Source: Candidatus Eisenbacteria bacterium (GTDB taxonomy: Bacteria; Eisenbacteria; RBG-16-71-46; CAIMUX01; JAHJDP01). From it: 64,000 nt of DNA. Location of the stretch: assembly GCA_018831195.1 (NCBI GenBank), contig JAHJDP010000118.1:47166-111165 (forward strand), in the 5' to 3' direction. The notes under the pieces were generated by a model that searched no databases, was not told the DNA's origin, and was given only the letters and a program-made list of their open reading frames with translations. Shown piece by piece: positions 8,908 through 17,965 of the stretch (positions within the stretch are counted from its first letter, which is position 1; every line of letters begins with the position of its first letter). The position numbers and the translations under genes were made by a program.

Positions 8908-10401
8908 CTAATCCCCGAACAGGTCCGCGAACTCCTTCTCGACCATTTTCAACCTCTTTGAGGAAATTCCCCCGATGGCGTCAATGGCCCGGCGGAGCCG
9001 TACCCGCACCATATCGGAGCCCAGAATCTCCATTGAATCAAACAACGGCGTCCAGGCCTTCCGGCCACTCAGCGCCAGATAGAACGGCCGCGTAAAATCC
9101 CGGAGTTTGACGCCGAAGATCCCGGCCATTTCATTAAAGAGCTCCTCCAGCGGTTTACATCTGAAATCCCGCTGCTGCTCCAGCTTCCACACCGCCATCT
9201 GCAGGAAGGCCGCCACCTCGTCGGTCGTCTTGCCCTTCATCTTGAAATCGGCGGGTTCAAGCGGCACCTCGTCGGCGAAAAAGGCGGCGGTCAGGAATCC
9301 CCAATCGGCTAGGGTTTCTAATCTAGGTTGCGCCAAGGGGACGATCCTTTCCACTAAATCGCGCCGCAACGCCCAATCCTCCAAGGCGTCGGTCAGCGCG
9401 GCCGGCGTGTAATCCTCCCGGATATAGCGGCCGTTCAGCCACTTGAGCTTGGTGATGTCGAAGACGGGCCCGCCGAGAGAGATGTCCTCGAGCTTCAAAT
9501 TCCTGCACATCTCCTCGAGCGTGAACTTCTCTTCCTCGTTGGGCATGATCCAGCCCATCATGCCAAGGAAGTTGCGCAGCGCCTCGGGTAAATAGCCGGC
9601 CCGACGAAAATAGTTTATCGATGTCGGATTCTTTCGTTTCGATAACTTCGATTTGTTCGCATCGTTGTTTCTGAGAAGCGGGAGGTGGCAGAAGACGGGC
9701 GGCTCCCAGCCGAAATATTCATAAAGCTTCACGTGCTTTGGAACCGAGTTGATCCACTCTTCACCGCGGATGACATGGGTTATTCCCATCAGATGATCGT
9801 CGACGACATTAGCGAGATGATAGGTCGGAAAGCCATCCGACTTGAGGATGATCTGGTCATCCACCGAATTCCAATCTTTGCGGATCTCGCCGCGCAGAAC
9901 ATCATTAAAAACACACTCGCCGTCAAGCGGGATTTTCATCCGTACCACATGGGATTCACCCGCGATGGCCCGCTGCGCTGATTCCCCGGCCGGGAGATCG
10001 CGGCAATGCCGATCATACCCGGCGTCGGCGCCTTTGCGCATCCGGCGTTCAGCGAGCTGCTCTTTTGTACAGAAACAATGATAGGCATGCCCGTTTTGTA
10101 AAAGCGTTTCGACATGCCCGCGGTAGATTTCGCTTCGCTCGCTTTGACGATAGGGGCTGTGGGGCCCGCCGATGTCGGGACCCTCGTCCCACTGGAGGCC
10201 AAGCCACTTGAGCGACTCGAGGATCATCACCTCCGACGCCTTTGTGGAGCGGGCTTGGTCGGTATCCTCAATGCGGAGGATGAACTTTCCGCCGCGTCCC
10301 TTGGCGAAGGCGTAGTTAAAGAGAGCCTGATAGGCCGTTCCAACGTGGGGATCACCGGTGGGAGACGGCGCAATACGAACCCGGATCGTTTTGTCGGGCA
10401 T
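8908..10401 (-). CDS. gltX: Glutamyl-tRNA synthetase
   Basis: The enzyme charges tRNA-Glu with glutamate. The 497-residue class I protein begins MPDKTIRVRIAPSPTGDPHVGTAY, which carries the HIGH-type motif (PHVG), and has the KMSKS counterpart KLSKRKNPTS. A helical anticodon-binding C-terminal domain follows. I chose the ATG at 10401 because the catalytic domain begins there and AGGAAACCC precedes it; the frame stays open 69 codons further upstream without family similarity. The Cys-containing CFCTKEQLAERR segment is the usual insertion of bacterial GltX, often zinc-related, although the full set of ligands is not obvious. Confidence 0.96.
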   Translation of the reverse strand: MPDKTIRVRIAPSPTGDPHVGTAYQALFNYAFAKGRGGKFILRIEDTDQARSTKASEVMILESLKWLGLQWDEGPDIGGPHSPYRQSERSEIYRGHVETLLQNGHAYHCFCTKEQLAERRMRKGADAGYDRHCRDLPAGESAQRAIAGESHVVRMKIPLDGECVFNDVLRGEIRKDWNSVDDQIILKSDGFPTYHLANVVDDHLMGITHVIRGEEWINSVPKHVKLYEYFGWEPPVFCHLPLLRNNDANKSKLSKRKNPTSINYFRRAGYLPEALRNFLGMMGWIMPNEEEKFTLEEMCRNLKLEDISLGGPVFDITKLKWLNGRYIREDYTPAALTDALEDWALRRDLVERIVPLAQPRLETLADWGFLTAAFFADEVPLEPADFKMKGKTTDEVAAFLQMAVWKLEQQRDFRCKPLEELFNEMAGIFGVKLRDFTRPFYLALSGRKAWTPLFDSMEILGSDMVRVRLRRAIDAIGGISSKRLKMVEKEFADLFGD

Positions 10402-10687
10402 GGGTTTCCTCGATCGAATCGGTTGAGGCGGCCGTCTTATGCGGAACCACCTATTTAGTAGAAACTCGTCTTTTAGGCGGAAAGAGTCAAGGGGGAGGAG
10501 AGATCCAAGAAGCCCGTTCTGGGGAAGTGCGGGGTGGCTCGGGGGTTTCGAGGAACGTTCTATTGGGGAGGTGCTGGTACAACAACCAATGGCGAATAGG
10601 CGCGTCAATCCTCAGCTCCCGCCAAACCTCTGGGGCCAAAAATATTTCGCCGGCGTGGAGAGAGATCCGTTCCGGCGGCCCTTTCCC
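10402..10687. other. Intergenic stretch upstream of gltX
   Basis: This 286-base gap lies between the start of gltX and the end of the hybrid kinase gene, both on the minus strand. The promoter of the gltX-glnS pair is expected here, but I see no box pair strong enough to mark and no convincing terminator for the kinase gene. Confidence 0.5.
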
Positions 10688-13600
10688 TTATGCCGCCTTT
10701 ATGTTCTTAATAATCCCCAGCCGAATCAGTTCCATCCGCAAGCTCTCCAATTCAGTTTCAATGCGCTCGATGGCCGGTTTTATGGCCTCCAGGTTCCCGC
10801 TGTTTGCAATCGCCTCTATTTCGCAGGCGGCCTCGCGCATACCCTTGGCGCTCATGCTGGCGGCGGCGCCCTTAATAGTGTGGGCCCGCCTCTGTATGAG
10901 CTCCAAGTCGCCGTCTGAAAGCGCTTTATAAAGTTCAGCTATCTGGATCGGACAATCAATGAAATATTCCTCGGCAATCATCTGAACAATATCTTCATCG
11001 CCCATCACTCGATCCAATAACTCATCACGATCAAAGATCGGTTCTTTCACTACCTGACCCTCCTCCATGGTTACTTTTTCAGATGGCATCACTTCCTCAA
11101 CACGGGAAGCCCACTTTTCTATGATTCCGGCCAATTTTTGCGGGTCGATCGGTTTCGCAATGTAATCGTTCATTCCAGCCTTCAGGCACTTCTCGCGATC
11201 GCCCTGCATGGCATTCGCGGTCATGGCAACAATGGGCACCTTCTCTTTTCCCCCGGGTGCCAATTCCCGCCGCATGGCCCGGGTCGCATCATATCCATCC
11301 ATCTCTGGCATCTGACAATCCATCAACACCAAATCATACCGATTCCTCCCCAACATTTTCACCGCTTGAGCCCCATTCTCCGCTAAATCGAAAGTACATC
11401 CCAGCTTTCGGAGGATCGCCCCGGCGACTTTTTGATTAACCGCGTTGTCCTCGGCCAACAAAACATGGACGCGCCGGAGTTCATCTACTACTTTGTGGCG
11501 TGTCAATATGCGATCCCCGGAGCCGGGCCCCCTGTTTCGCTTTCGGCCAAGTGCGACGGCAAGGCAATCATATAGCTGCCCTTGTTTTATCGGTTTTGTT
11601 ATATATGCGGAATATCCGACTTTCTCGCATTTCGCTGCATCCCCGCGAATTCCCATTGAGGTCAGCATGACCAAGGCCGTATTATTTTGAATTCCGGCTT
11701 CTTGGGTCTTGCGGCCGAATACTTCCCCGCTCATACCGGTCGTCTGCGTATCGATGATAACAATCCTGAAGGGATCCCCTTGTTCCTGGGCATCGTTCAG
11801 TTTCTGAAGAGCGGTTGCCGCGTCCGACGCCTCATCGTTTCGACAATCCCAGGATTGTAACACCACGGAGAGATACCCTCGATTCGTAGCGTTTCCGTCA
11901 ACAACCAAAATGCGTTCACCGCTGAGCTTGGCATAGGGTTCTTCGCGATGAACGGCATCATCAGCCTGCTTTTTTAAACACGCCGTGAACCAAAATGTTG
12001 ACCCTTTGCCTTCCCTGGTCGCCACACCTATCTCCCCGTTCATCAATCCAACGAGCTGCTTTGAAATCGCGAGACCCAGCCCTGTGCCTCCATACTTCCT
12101 TGTCGTTGACGCATCGACCTGTGTGAAAGCTTCAAAAAGAACACCTATTCGCTCTTCAGGGATTCCAATGCCCGTATCTGATATCTCGAATTTGATAACG
12201 GCGCACGATTCATCCTCCTTGTCCAATGTCGCCTTTAGGGATATTTCTCCGTCTGATGTAAACTTGACGGCATTTCCACCCAGATTGAGCAGCACCTGGC
12301 GGATTCTTCCAGGATCACCGATGAGCAAAGACGGAACATTCACATCGATGAAATACGCAAACTCCAAGCCGCTTTGTTGAGCGCGGACGGCGAGAAGATC
12401 ATTCACTCCCTCCACCATATTTCGGAGATCAAACTCAAGCATCTCAAGCTCAAGTTTGCCGGCTTCTATTTTTGAAAAATCAAGAATGTCGTTGATGATG
12501 GATAGGAGCGCATGGCCGCTGGACTGAACGATGTCCGCATAATCCCGCTGCTCGTTGGTTAGATCCGTTTCCTGCAAAAGGCTCGCCATGCCGATCACGC
12601 CATTTAGAGGGGTTCTGATCTCGTGGCTCATATTGGCCAGAAACTCGCTCTTCGCCATATTAGCGATTTCCGCCCGCGTCGCCATTTCATTAGCCCGGCC
12701 GATTGATTCTTCCAGAAGCTCGTTTGTCTCCTCCGCTTCACGTTTTGCTTCTTTGAGTTCTTCCTCTGCGATCTTTCTTTCCGTAATATCCCGCATGGAA
12801 CAGATGAGGCCGTTGTCACCTCCCATGGATCCAAGAACCCACACCTTCGTAATAGAGAACCATCTTTCCCCTTTGGCTGTCTTGATCAAGACGTCTTCAG
12901 AACAAGCCTTTCCCTCATTGAGGACCTTGTCATCGTTCCTGGAAAATTTTTCAATATTCTCATCTGCATGAAGCTCTTGGTCGCTCCGGCCGATCACTTC
13001 GTCCTTCTTCTTTCCCAAAAGACGGCAAAATGCCGCGTTGGCGGAAATATAAACTCCCGCCCGATTTTTCATAGCGATATAGTCGGGGGATGCCTCAAAT
13101 ACGATATCGAGCAGGCTGTTTTGTTTTCTAAGCTCGGCGAAGGCTACCTCCAGGTCTGTTTGGATTGTCTTTCTTTCCTCGATCTCTTTCTCGATTTCTC
13201 TTTGCTTTGCAACTAGATTTCTTGAGATGGATTTTGTACGTCCATATGAGAGACAAATGACGATCCCGCCGCCAAGCAAGAAAATTCCGGTGATGAGGAA
13301 AAGAAGCTGGCGGAATCCGGCCGTGGCATCGATGTCGTAGAAGGCCATTGCGACGCCGATTCTCTGCCCGCTGACGTCTATTAGCGGGATCACCCTGGCG
13401 GTATAATGCTTTGAGCCATCCTTGATCCTTATGGGTTTATTCCCAGGGCGTTGCGGGTCGTCCAGTTGACCACACGCCTGTTGGACGAGGACATCCCTTG
13501 CTGTATTTTCCGTCACGACAAACGATGAAAAGTGATTCCACTCCCCGGAGAGATTAAGGAGAGCTTTTCCTTCTTCCCATTTTTCTTGATCCAGCCTGTC

Positions 13601-14206
13601 TTTATAAACAACCAAGCATATTTCCGCTTCCAGCGTCCTCGCGACCTGCGGGATGAGATGCTCCATCTCTTTCCCAAGCTCCAAGTATCCCACGAGTTCT
13701 CCGTTGACGATCCAAGGATGGACAACACGCAATGTGAGGGTTCCGAATTTCCCCAATTCGACCCCGTGAAATTCCCGGTGGGTTTGGCTCGCGGTGGCCA
13801 GTACACGTTGTTGAATCGAATCTCCAAAGCTATCGGGATTGTGCACACGAAGGAAACAGGTTTGATCCGGCTCAATAAAATACAAATGGGTCACGCCATA
13901 CCGGTCTCGCATATAAAGCAATGTTGGGAGGGCTTCTGCAAACAAGGCTGGACGATCTCTACCAATATAGGCATCAACGAAACCTTGATTTTTTTCCAGT
14001 GGGTCAAGAAGGCCATGAATCAATTCCGCATCCGCTTCGATGGCCTGGCGGAATACCGCCTGGCATTTCGATGTTTCCCTTTGAGCCGTTCGGTCGAGGG
14101 TGGATTTATGGAACCAGAAAATGCTGATAAGGCAGATGGCCAAAACCAATAGGTAGCTTAGGGCGAGAGGAATAAGTATTTTCTTTGGCAAACTGGCTGT
14201 CCGCAT
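10688..14206 (-). CDS. Hybrid sensor histidine kinase (Cache-PAS-HisKA-HATPase-REC-REC-HPt)
   Basis: This 1172-residue membrane kinase carries a whole phosphorelay. Order: membrane helix (about 10-32); a periplasmic double-Cache-like sensor (about 40-290, with HLYFIEPDQTCFLRVH); a second helix (about 300-320); a short coiled coil; a PAS domain (about 365-475); HisKA with His528 in MSHEIRTP; a HATPase domain; receiver 1 (Asp819 in VIIDTQTTG); receiver 2 (Asp963 in LMDCQMPEMDG); and a C-terminal HPt domain (His1109 in HTIKGAAAS). All four phosphorylation sites are intact. Receiver 1 has VVDGNATN where canonical receivers have an acidic pair, so it may be weak or non-phosphorylated. GAGG precedes the ATG. 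No separate response regulator is nearby, so the output partner is elsewhere. The ligand is unknown. Confidence 0.93.
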   Translation of the reverse strand: MRTASLPKKILIPLALSYLLVLAICLISIFWFHKSTLDRTAQRETSKCQAVFRQAIEADAELIHGLLDPLEKNQGFVDAYIGRDRPALFAEALPTLLYMRDRYGVTHLYFIEPDQTCFLRVHNPDSFGDSIQQRVLATASQTHREFHGVELGKFGTLTLRVVHPWIVNGELVGYLELGKEMEHLIPQVARTLEAEICLVVYKDRLDQEKWEEGKALLNLSGEWNHFSSFVVTENTARDVLVQQACGQLDDPQRPGNKPIRIKDGSKHYTARVIPLIDVSGQRIGVAMAFYDIDATAGFRQLLFLITGIFLLGGGIVICLSYGRTKSISRNLVAKQREIEKEIEERKTIQTDLEVAFAELRKQNSLLDIVFEASPDYIAMKNRAGVYISANAAFCRLLGKKKDEVIGRSDQELHADENIEKFSRNDDKVLNEGKACSEDVLIKTAKGERWFSITKVWVLGSMGGDNGLICSMRDITERKIAEEELKEAKREAEETNELLEESIGRANEMATRAEIANMAKSEFLANMSHEIRTPLNGVIGMASLLQETDLTNEQRDYADIVQSSGHALLSIINDILDFSKIEAGKLELEMLEFDLRNMVEGVNDLLAVRAQQSGLEFAYFIDVNVPSLLIGDPGRIRQVLLNLGGNAVKFTSDGEISLKATLDKEDESCAVIKFEISDTGIGIPEERIGVLFEAFTQVDASTTRKYGGTGLGLAISKQLVGLMNGEIGVATREGKGSTFWFTACLKKQADDAVHREEPYAKLSGERILVVDGNATNRGYLSVVLQSWDCRNDEASDAATALQKLNDAQEQGDPFRIVIIDTQTTGMSGEVFGRKTQEAGIQNNTALVMLTSMGIRGDAAKCEKVGYSAYITKPIKQGQLYDCLAVALGRKRNRGPGSGDRILTRHKVVDELRRVHVLLAEDNAVNQKVAGAILRKLGCTFDLAENGAQAVKMLGRNRYDLVLMDCQMPEMDGYDATRAMRRELAPGGKEKVPIVAMTANAMQGDREKCLKAGMNDYIAKPIDPQKLAGIIEKWASRVEEVMPSEKVTMEEGQVVKEPIFDRDELLDRVMGDEDIVQMIAEEYFIDCPIQIAELYKALSDGDLELIQRRAHTIKGAAASMSAKGMREAACEIEAIANSGNLEAIKPAIERIETELESLRMELIRLGIIKNIKAA

Positions 14207-14506
14207 CCTCTACCTCGGGCATCCGCCCCATATTCAAAAAATACATCGTATGGCGGCCGGCCTGCGGTAACCGCCGATGGGTCTAATATTTCTTATTATT
14301 CAAAGATTCGTCTCGGCAAGGTATTATCATTAAGAGATTCTTCGAGTTACGGCCTCATGAGGCCGGGCCGGGGAACAACGCCGCGGGGAGCCCTCGTCTT
14401 GGCGGCACACGGCTATCATCCATCCTCGCAACACATTGGCCTGCTGGGTGGCGCGGCTGGATTTTGCATTCTGGGTGGATGTTTGCCGGCTATCCGTCGG
14501 CGGGGC
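14207..14506. other. Intergenic stretch with a 16-base palindrome
   Basis: This gap between the propeller gene and the hybrid kinase gene has no convincing coding frame. It contains a perfect 16-base palindrome, CGGCCTCATGAGGCCG (14350-14365), with no T-run next to it, so it is more like an operator or a processed hairpin than an intrinsic terminator. Confidence 0.45.
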
Positions 14507-15733
14507 TTATGGGCTTGTCATCCGACAGCAGATAATCTCTAGGGGACTCGCTTCCCCTTCCTCCCCGAAGGCGATATTGCCCAGATCGGTGCGTGACATC
14601 CCGGAGAGAACATACCCTTTGATCAAAAGGACCCGCTCGTCAGGAAGAAATTCGAGGCCGTCATATGCGGGGTCGCCGTCGCAGATAATTGATACCTGCT
14701 CCAAATATTCGCCCTGCGGATCAAACAGGTCATAGCTCAGCATGGCCCCATCGACAGGATTCTCTGCTCCGCGGCTGTTCAAGACCCAAAGGTTGCCGCC
14801 GGAATCCACATGAAGGTCGGATATGGCGGGAGGACAGGGTTCGATCTCCCGGGTTGCTTCATAGGGCGTGTTTTGATCGGATGCGTCAAACAGCGCGTTG
14901 ACTCTGCGCAACTCGTCTTCGGTGCGTTTTCTGTTCTCGAAATCCCGTTCGATAATTCTCTCGAGCGTGCCATCTGGCTGATAAACATCGACCGCATATT
15001 TATTCCAGGATTGAACGCTATAAACGCGCCCATCTGGTCCAACAGCGTTTCCGAGAAAGAACCCAGGTTCGAGTTCCCGCTCGACAAAGTGCAGCTTCTC
15101 AAAGTTGAGAACCATTGTTGCTTCACAAAAACGGACCACTTCCGCGCCGATATTATTCAATCGGGAAAGATACATGACGCGACTCTGACCCGTATCCGTC
15201 TGCACTAACCGCTGTCCGGCGATCATCAAGGTCCCACCGCGGTAAATGCAGCGGCTGGCGGAAGTGAATCCCGTTTGCGGATCGGCGTCGCCACCAACCG
15301 TTAGAATCCCCCTCGGTTCCCCGCTGGAAGAGAGCTTTATAAATTTCGCCGGAAAGAGCTCGAGAATTCCAAGCGTTCCGTCGTCAAGAAACACCAGGTC
15401 TCTCGGGCGGCGGACTTCTCCGGGTCCATCTCCCTCGCCACTGATCGTGCGGAGGTATTCCCCCGACGGGGAAATGACCACCACGTGGCATAGTTGCGTA
15501 TCTAAAATATAGACATTTCCATCCGAATCGGTCGTCGCCTCTGTCACAGTACCGAAAAGAATGTCGCCCTGGTCGCCGCCAACGCGCCAAATCTCCTCCA
15601 GCTCAACGCTTCGGGGCGGGCCGGCCGGCAATGTGTTATGGATTCGGGGGACTTCGGCGCGGGAGGCGGATCCGATGAACAGAATCACAAGAATCCATTG
15701 TATGCTTCTAAATGTGGATATACACGTGGCCAT
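14507..15733 (-). CDS. Secreted 6-bladed beta-propeller protein
   Basis: The 408-residue product has an N-terminal hydrophobic export signal (about residues 10-26, ending near SASRAEVP). Repeated NHL/BNR-like blades follow, for example DSDGNVYILD, SPSGEYLRTISGEGDGPGE, VGPDGRVYSV and DSGGNLWVLN. The GEGDGPGEVRRPRDL type of blade is common in lipoproteins and exoproteins of Gemmatimonadota and related phyla. Such propellers usually bind other macromolecules or ligands and are rarely catalytic. A conserved Cys pair sits near the C-terminus (ICCRM). AAGGAG stands before the ATG. Its function is unknown. Confidence 0.8.
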   Translation of the reverse strand: MATCISTFRSIQWILVILFIGSASRAEVPRIHNTLPAGPPRSVELEEIWRVGGDQGDILFGTVTEATTDSDGNVYILDTQLCHVVVISPSGEYLRTISGEGDGPGEVRRPRDLVFLDDGTLGILELFPAKFIKLSSSGEPRGILTVGGDADPQTGFTSASRCIYRGGTLMIAGQRLVQTDTGQSRVMYLSRLNNIGAEVVRFCEATMVLNFEKLHFVERELEPGFFLGNAVGPDGRVYSVQSWNKYAVDVYQPDGTLERIIERDFENRKRTEDELRRVNALFDASDQNTPYEATREIEPCPPAISDLHVDSGGNLWVLNSRGAENPVDGAMLSYDLFDPQGEYLEQVSIICDGDPAYDGLEFLPDERVLLIKGYVLSGMSRTDLGNIAFGEEGEASPLEIICCRMTSP

Positions 15734-16024
15734 AGCCCCTTCTCCTTGGTCGCCGGTTTCCCCAACCGGATGCGGTTTCAGTTTTCAAATCCCGCTTTCC
15801 CGGGCCTGCGGGTTTCCAACTCGCCTGATGCTTCACGGGACCCAATTATCATACGGACCCCGGCGCCGCGCGGTTGCGCCACATCCCGAGGTGGATGGCC
15901 CGATGAAGAGAGGATCGTACCGGCCGGCATTGAACAGGAACGCCTCCTCATCCGTCTAACATAATAGAACGCAGATTGGGCCCCTCGGGCCGATCAGGTT
16001 AATCTCTAAAAACGGGGGTACGCC

Positions 16025-16633
16025 GTGAAACTATTTAAACTACAACAAGTTAAATCCCTGGCCTTGGTTCTCTCTCCATTTGTAATCGCCTTTTTGTTCC
16101 TGGGGGCCTTTTCGCCGGCCATGGCGGGGTCAAAAAAAATCGATCGCCAGATTCGGGTTTTTGAGAAGGCCATGGACGTCATGTTGGTCGATAGCCCGAA
16201 TTGGCTTGTCCAGAATTCCGAGCCTACATATGGGAATTATATAGAGAATCATGGTGTCGTCTTTTCATTCCGCGCATCACTGGTTTCCCGCTGGTATGGG
16301 AATAAGAGTTTCTGGCGCTGGTTTGGTGATGATGAAGATGATGATGAAGGGTCTCGCTATCACGGCAAGGAGTTGAAGCGCCAGGCCCGCCGTTACGAGC
16401 GGGGCAAAGAAGAGATCGTTGAAACAATGATGGATCTTGGAGATATTTTCTCGAATCTTGATGAGAATAACGTTCTTGAAATCAAAGTTAAGCTCCGCAA
16501 TGCCGAGTATTTCGAAGATAACGACATGAGAACCCTGAAAATGACGCTTCGGTTGGGTGATCTGCGGGCCTACACCAACGATAAACTGAGTGAAGAACAG
16601 CTCATCGAGAAAATCAAGATCGAGGAAGATTGA
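16025..16633 (+). CDS. Secreted acidic protein of unknown function
   Basis: The 202-residue product has a signal peptide (hydrophobic core ALVLSPFVIAFLFLGAF, cleavage likely after SPAMA). The start is GTG at 16025 with GGGGG six bases upstream. The mature protein is strongly charged, with an acidic run DDEDDDEG near residue 102 and a basic helix KELKRQARRYERGKEE after it. It closes with a beta-rich part (VLEIKVKLRNAEY, LKMTLRLGDLRAY). The mix suggests a small periplasmic or outer-membrane-associated domain, possibly metal-binding through the acidic run, but I do not recognise the family. A strong terminator hairpin follows the stop, so the gene is monocistronic. Confidence 0.75.
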   Translation: MKLFKLQQVKSLALVLSPFVIAFLFLGAFSPAMAGSKKIDRQIRVFEKAMDVMLVDSPNWLVQNSEPTYGNYIENHGVVFSFRASLVSRWYGNKSFWRWFGDDEDDDEGSRYHGKELKRQARRYERGKEEIVETMMDLGDIFSNLDENNVLEIKVKLRNAEYFEDNDMRTLKMTLRLGDLRAYTNDKLSEEQLIEKIKIEED

Positions 16634-16655
16634 CCGGATATATCTCTCTCCGCAC

Positions 16656-16694
16656 GAAGACGGCCGGCGCCTCGCCCGGCCGTCTTCCCGTTTT
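16656..16694 (+). terminator. Intrinsic terminator after the acidic exoprotein gene
   Basis: A perfect 12-base-pair stem, GAAGACGGCCGG (16656-16667) with CCGGCCGTCTTC (16676-16687), closes an 8-base loop. It is followed within three bases by a short T-rich run (CCGTTTTG). It starts 22 bases after the stop codon of the gene at 16025. Confidence 0.78.
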
Positions 16695-16750
16695 GTTCAT
16701 CTTTAAGATATCGTCCCATCTACGGATTATTCGTGGTTTCCTGGTTCTCT

Positions 16751-17347
16751 CTATGGGGCACACCCCGCTGGATTGCGGTCCTGCCGGAGAAACGCCGGGG
16801 CAAACAATGAAAAGTCAATGGCATTGACCGACCCATTATTGTTATAATCGGCGCAATCATTCTGCGTTGAAAGGAAGGCGCCCGCAAAGAATGCGAAATC
16901 AGCGACATTAACGATTCCATCCGCCTCCGTGTTGTTCCAGTCTGGGCTCCGTACATGATGATAATAGGCGATCGTCACGCCGTTGGCCCGAACAGTGACA
17001 TCGCAGTCTTCGCATCCGCCGACCAGGGGATCCATAACAATGACGCCGTCGGGACCCGTAAGACCGGTTAGCCCCGGATCGGAACCCTCAATACATAGCT
17101 CGGGGCAGTCGTTAAAATCGATTTCGACAAAGGCTTGATCTATGGGGTTTTCCGCCATATCAAGCACCGTGATCGTCACGACATCGATGCCCGATTGGGT
17201 GCCTGGAGAAACAAGGGCTTGCTGGAAGGTATTCCAGGGCTCAACTGTACAATTAATGGGATCGGGTACCACGTCTGCCGGCACGCTACCAGATACCAAA
17301 ATCAAGAGACTTAAAAAGATTGAAAGTCTCCCCATTGCAGATCTCAT
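16751..17347 (-). CDS. Secreted protein with a dockerin-type repeat pair
   Basis: The 198-residue product starts at an ATG with AAGGAG upstream and has a signal peptide (about residues 5-24). An internal domain around residues 60-125 looks like a carboxypeptidase-regulatory or Ig-like fold (DMAENPIDQAFVEIDFND). The C-terminus has two dockerin type I-like calcium-binding half repeats, EADGIVNVADFAFFAGAF and NNNGSVNAIDFSLFAPAF, each with the D/N-x-D/N-G spacing. Dockerins dock secreted proteins onto cohesin modules. In non-cellulolytic bacteria the partner is usually unknown, and no cohesin is visible here. The gene is divergent from the C25 peptidase gene across a long regulatory region. Confidence 0.8.
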   Translation of the reverse strand: MRSAMGRLSIFLSLLILVSGSVPADVVPDPINCTVEPWNTFQQALVSPGTQSGIDVVTITVLDMAENPIDQAFVEIDFNDCPELCIEGSDPGLTGLTGPDGVIVMDPLVGGCEDCDVTVRANGVTIAYYHHVRSPDWNNTEADGIVNVADFAFFAGAFLSTQNDCADYNNNGSVNAIDFSLFAPAFLRQDRNPAGCAP

Positions 17348-17965
17348 GACCTTTCTCCTTTTCGCCGGATAAACCGGGTGGACGCAGCCAGTTTTATCCT
17401 CTTTCTTGCCTTGCTCAATCCGCGCACCCGCCCTGTCGCACACGTCGCTAACCTGTTCGTTGAAAGTTTACGGGTTCAGCGGGATTTCGTCAATGGCTGC
17501 TGAGCCGACACCTTATGACAAGCGGGTGAACCCAGCGCGTTCGAAGAGGCATCCGCCAAAGAGGTGAAAGGGACAGAAAAATGACCCTTAAGGACACTGA
17601 CAAATGAATAAAGAAAGCCCAAATATCTAAAATTAGACAGGCTGATTATCACCGCCACCCAGCAATCAGTTATCTATAACCTAGTCATTCAAAGGCATTA
17701 GACGGCCTAATGACGCAATATGACATAACCCCTTGAATTTTAATTGGTTACAGGGTATGATTGTAAGCGGTTGAGATAGACGGACGTATGACCGTAAGGT
17801 TTTGGCCGGGCAGAACCATCCATACCATGGTGGCTTGTTCCCACCTGCGTCGCATGATGGCACCACCTTCCACTTCCAGCCGGCTCCCCGTCGTCTTAAT
17901 TCGCGGCGTACGAGACTCGCTCTAGCCGCGCTTTAATCTCGGGCCTCGCAAAGGAGATTCAAGAA
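17348..17965. other. Divergent regulatory region between the dockerin and C25 peptidase genes
   Basis: This 618-base gap has no coding frame I would support. It holds a promoter-like pair on the plus strand (marked separately) and, after it, a leader of about 200 bases up to the peptidase start. Several short inverted repeats occur in the leader, including around CCATACCATGGTGG, but I cannot match it to a known riboswitch class. Confidence 0.5.
17733..17761 (+). promoter_or_regulatory. Putative sigma-70-type promoter of the C25 peptidase gene
   Basis: TTGAAT (17733-17738) and TATGAT (17756-17761) are separated by exactly 17 bases. The -10 box matches five of six consensus bases and the -35 box four of six. 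Transcription would start near 17768, leaving a leader of about 200 bases. This is pattern matching only. Confidence 0.42.

Noticed and set aside
15055..15085. tRNA T-loop-like GGTTCGAGTTCC
   Set aside because: It lies inside the propeller gene and no cloverleaf can be built around it.
17768..17965. Cyclic-di-GMP riboswitch in the C25 peptidase leader
   Set aside because: The leader has inverted repeats, but the conserved GEMM core sequences are not present in order.
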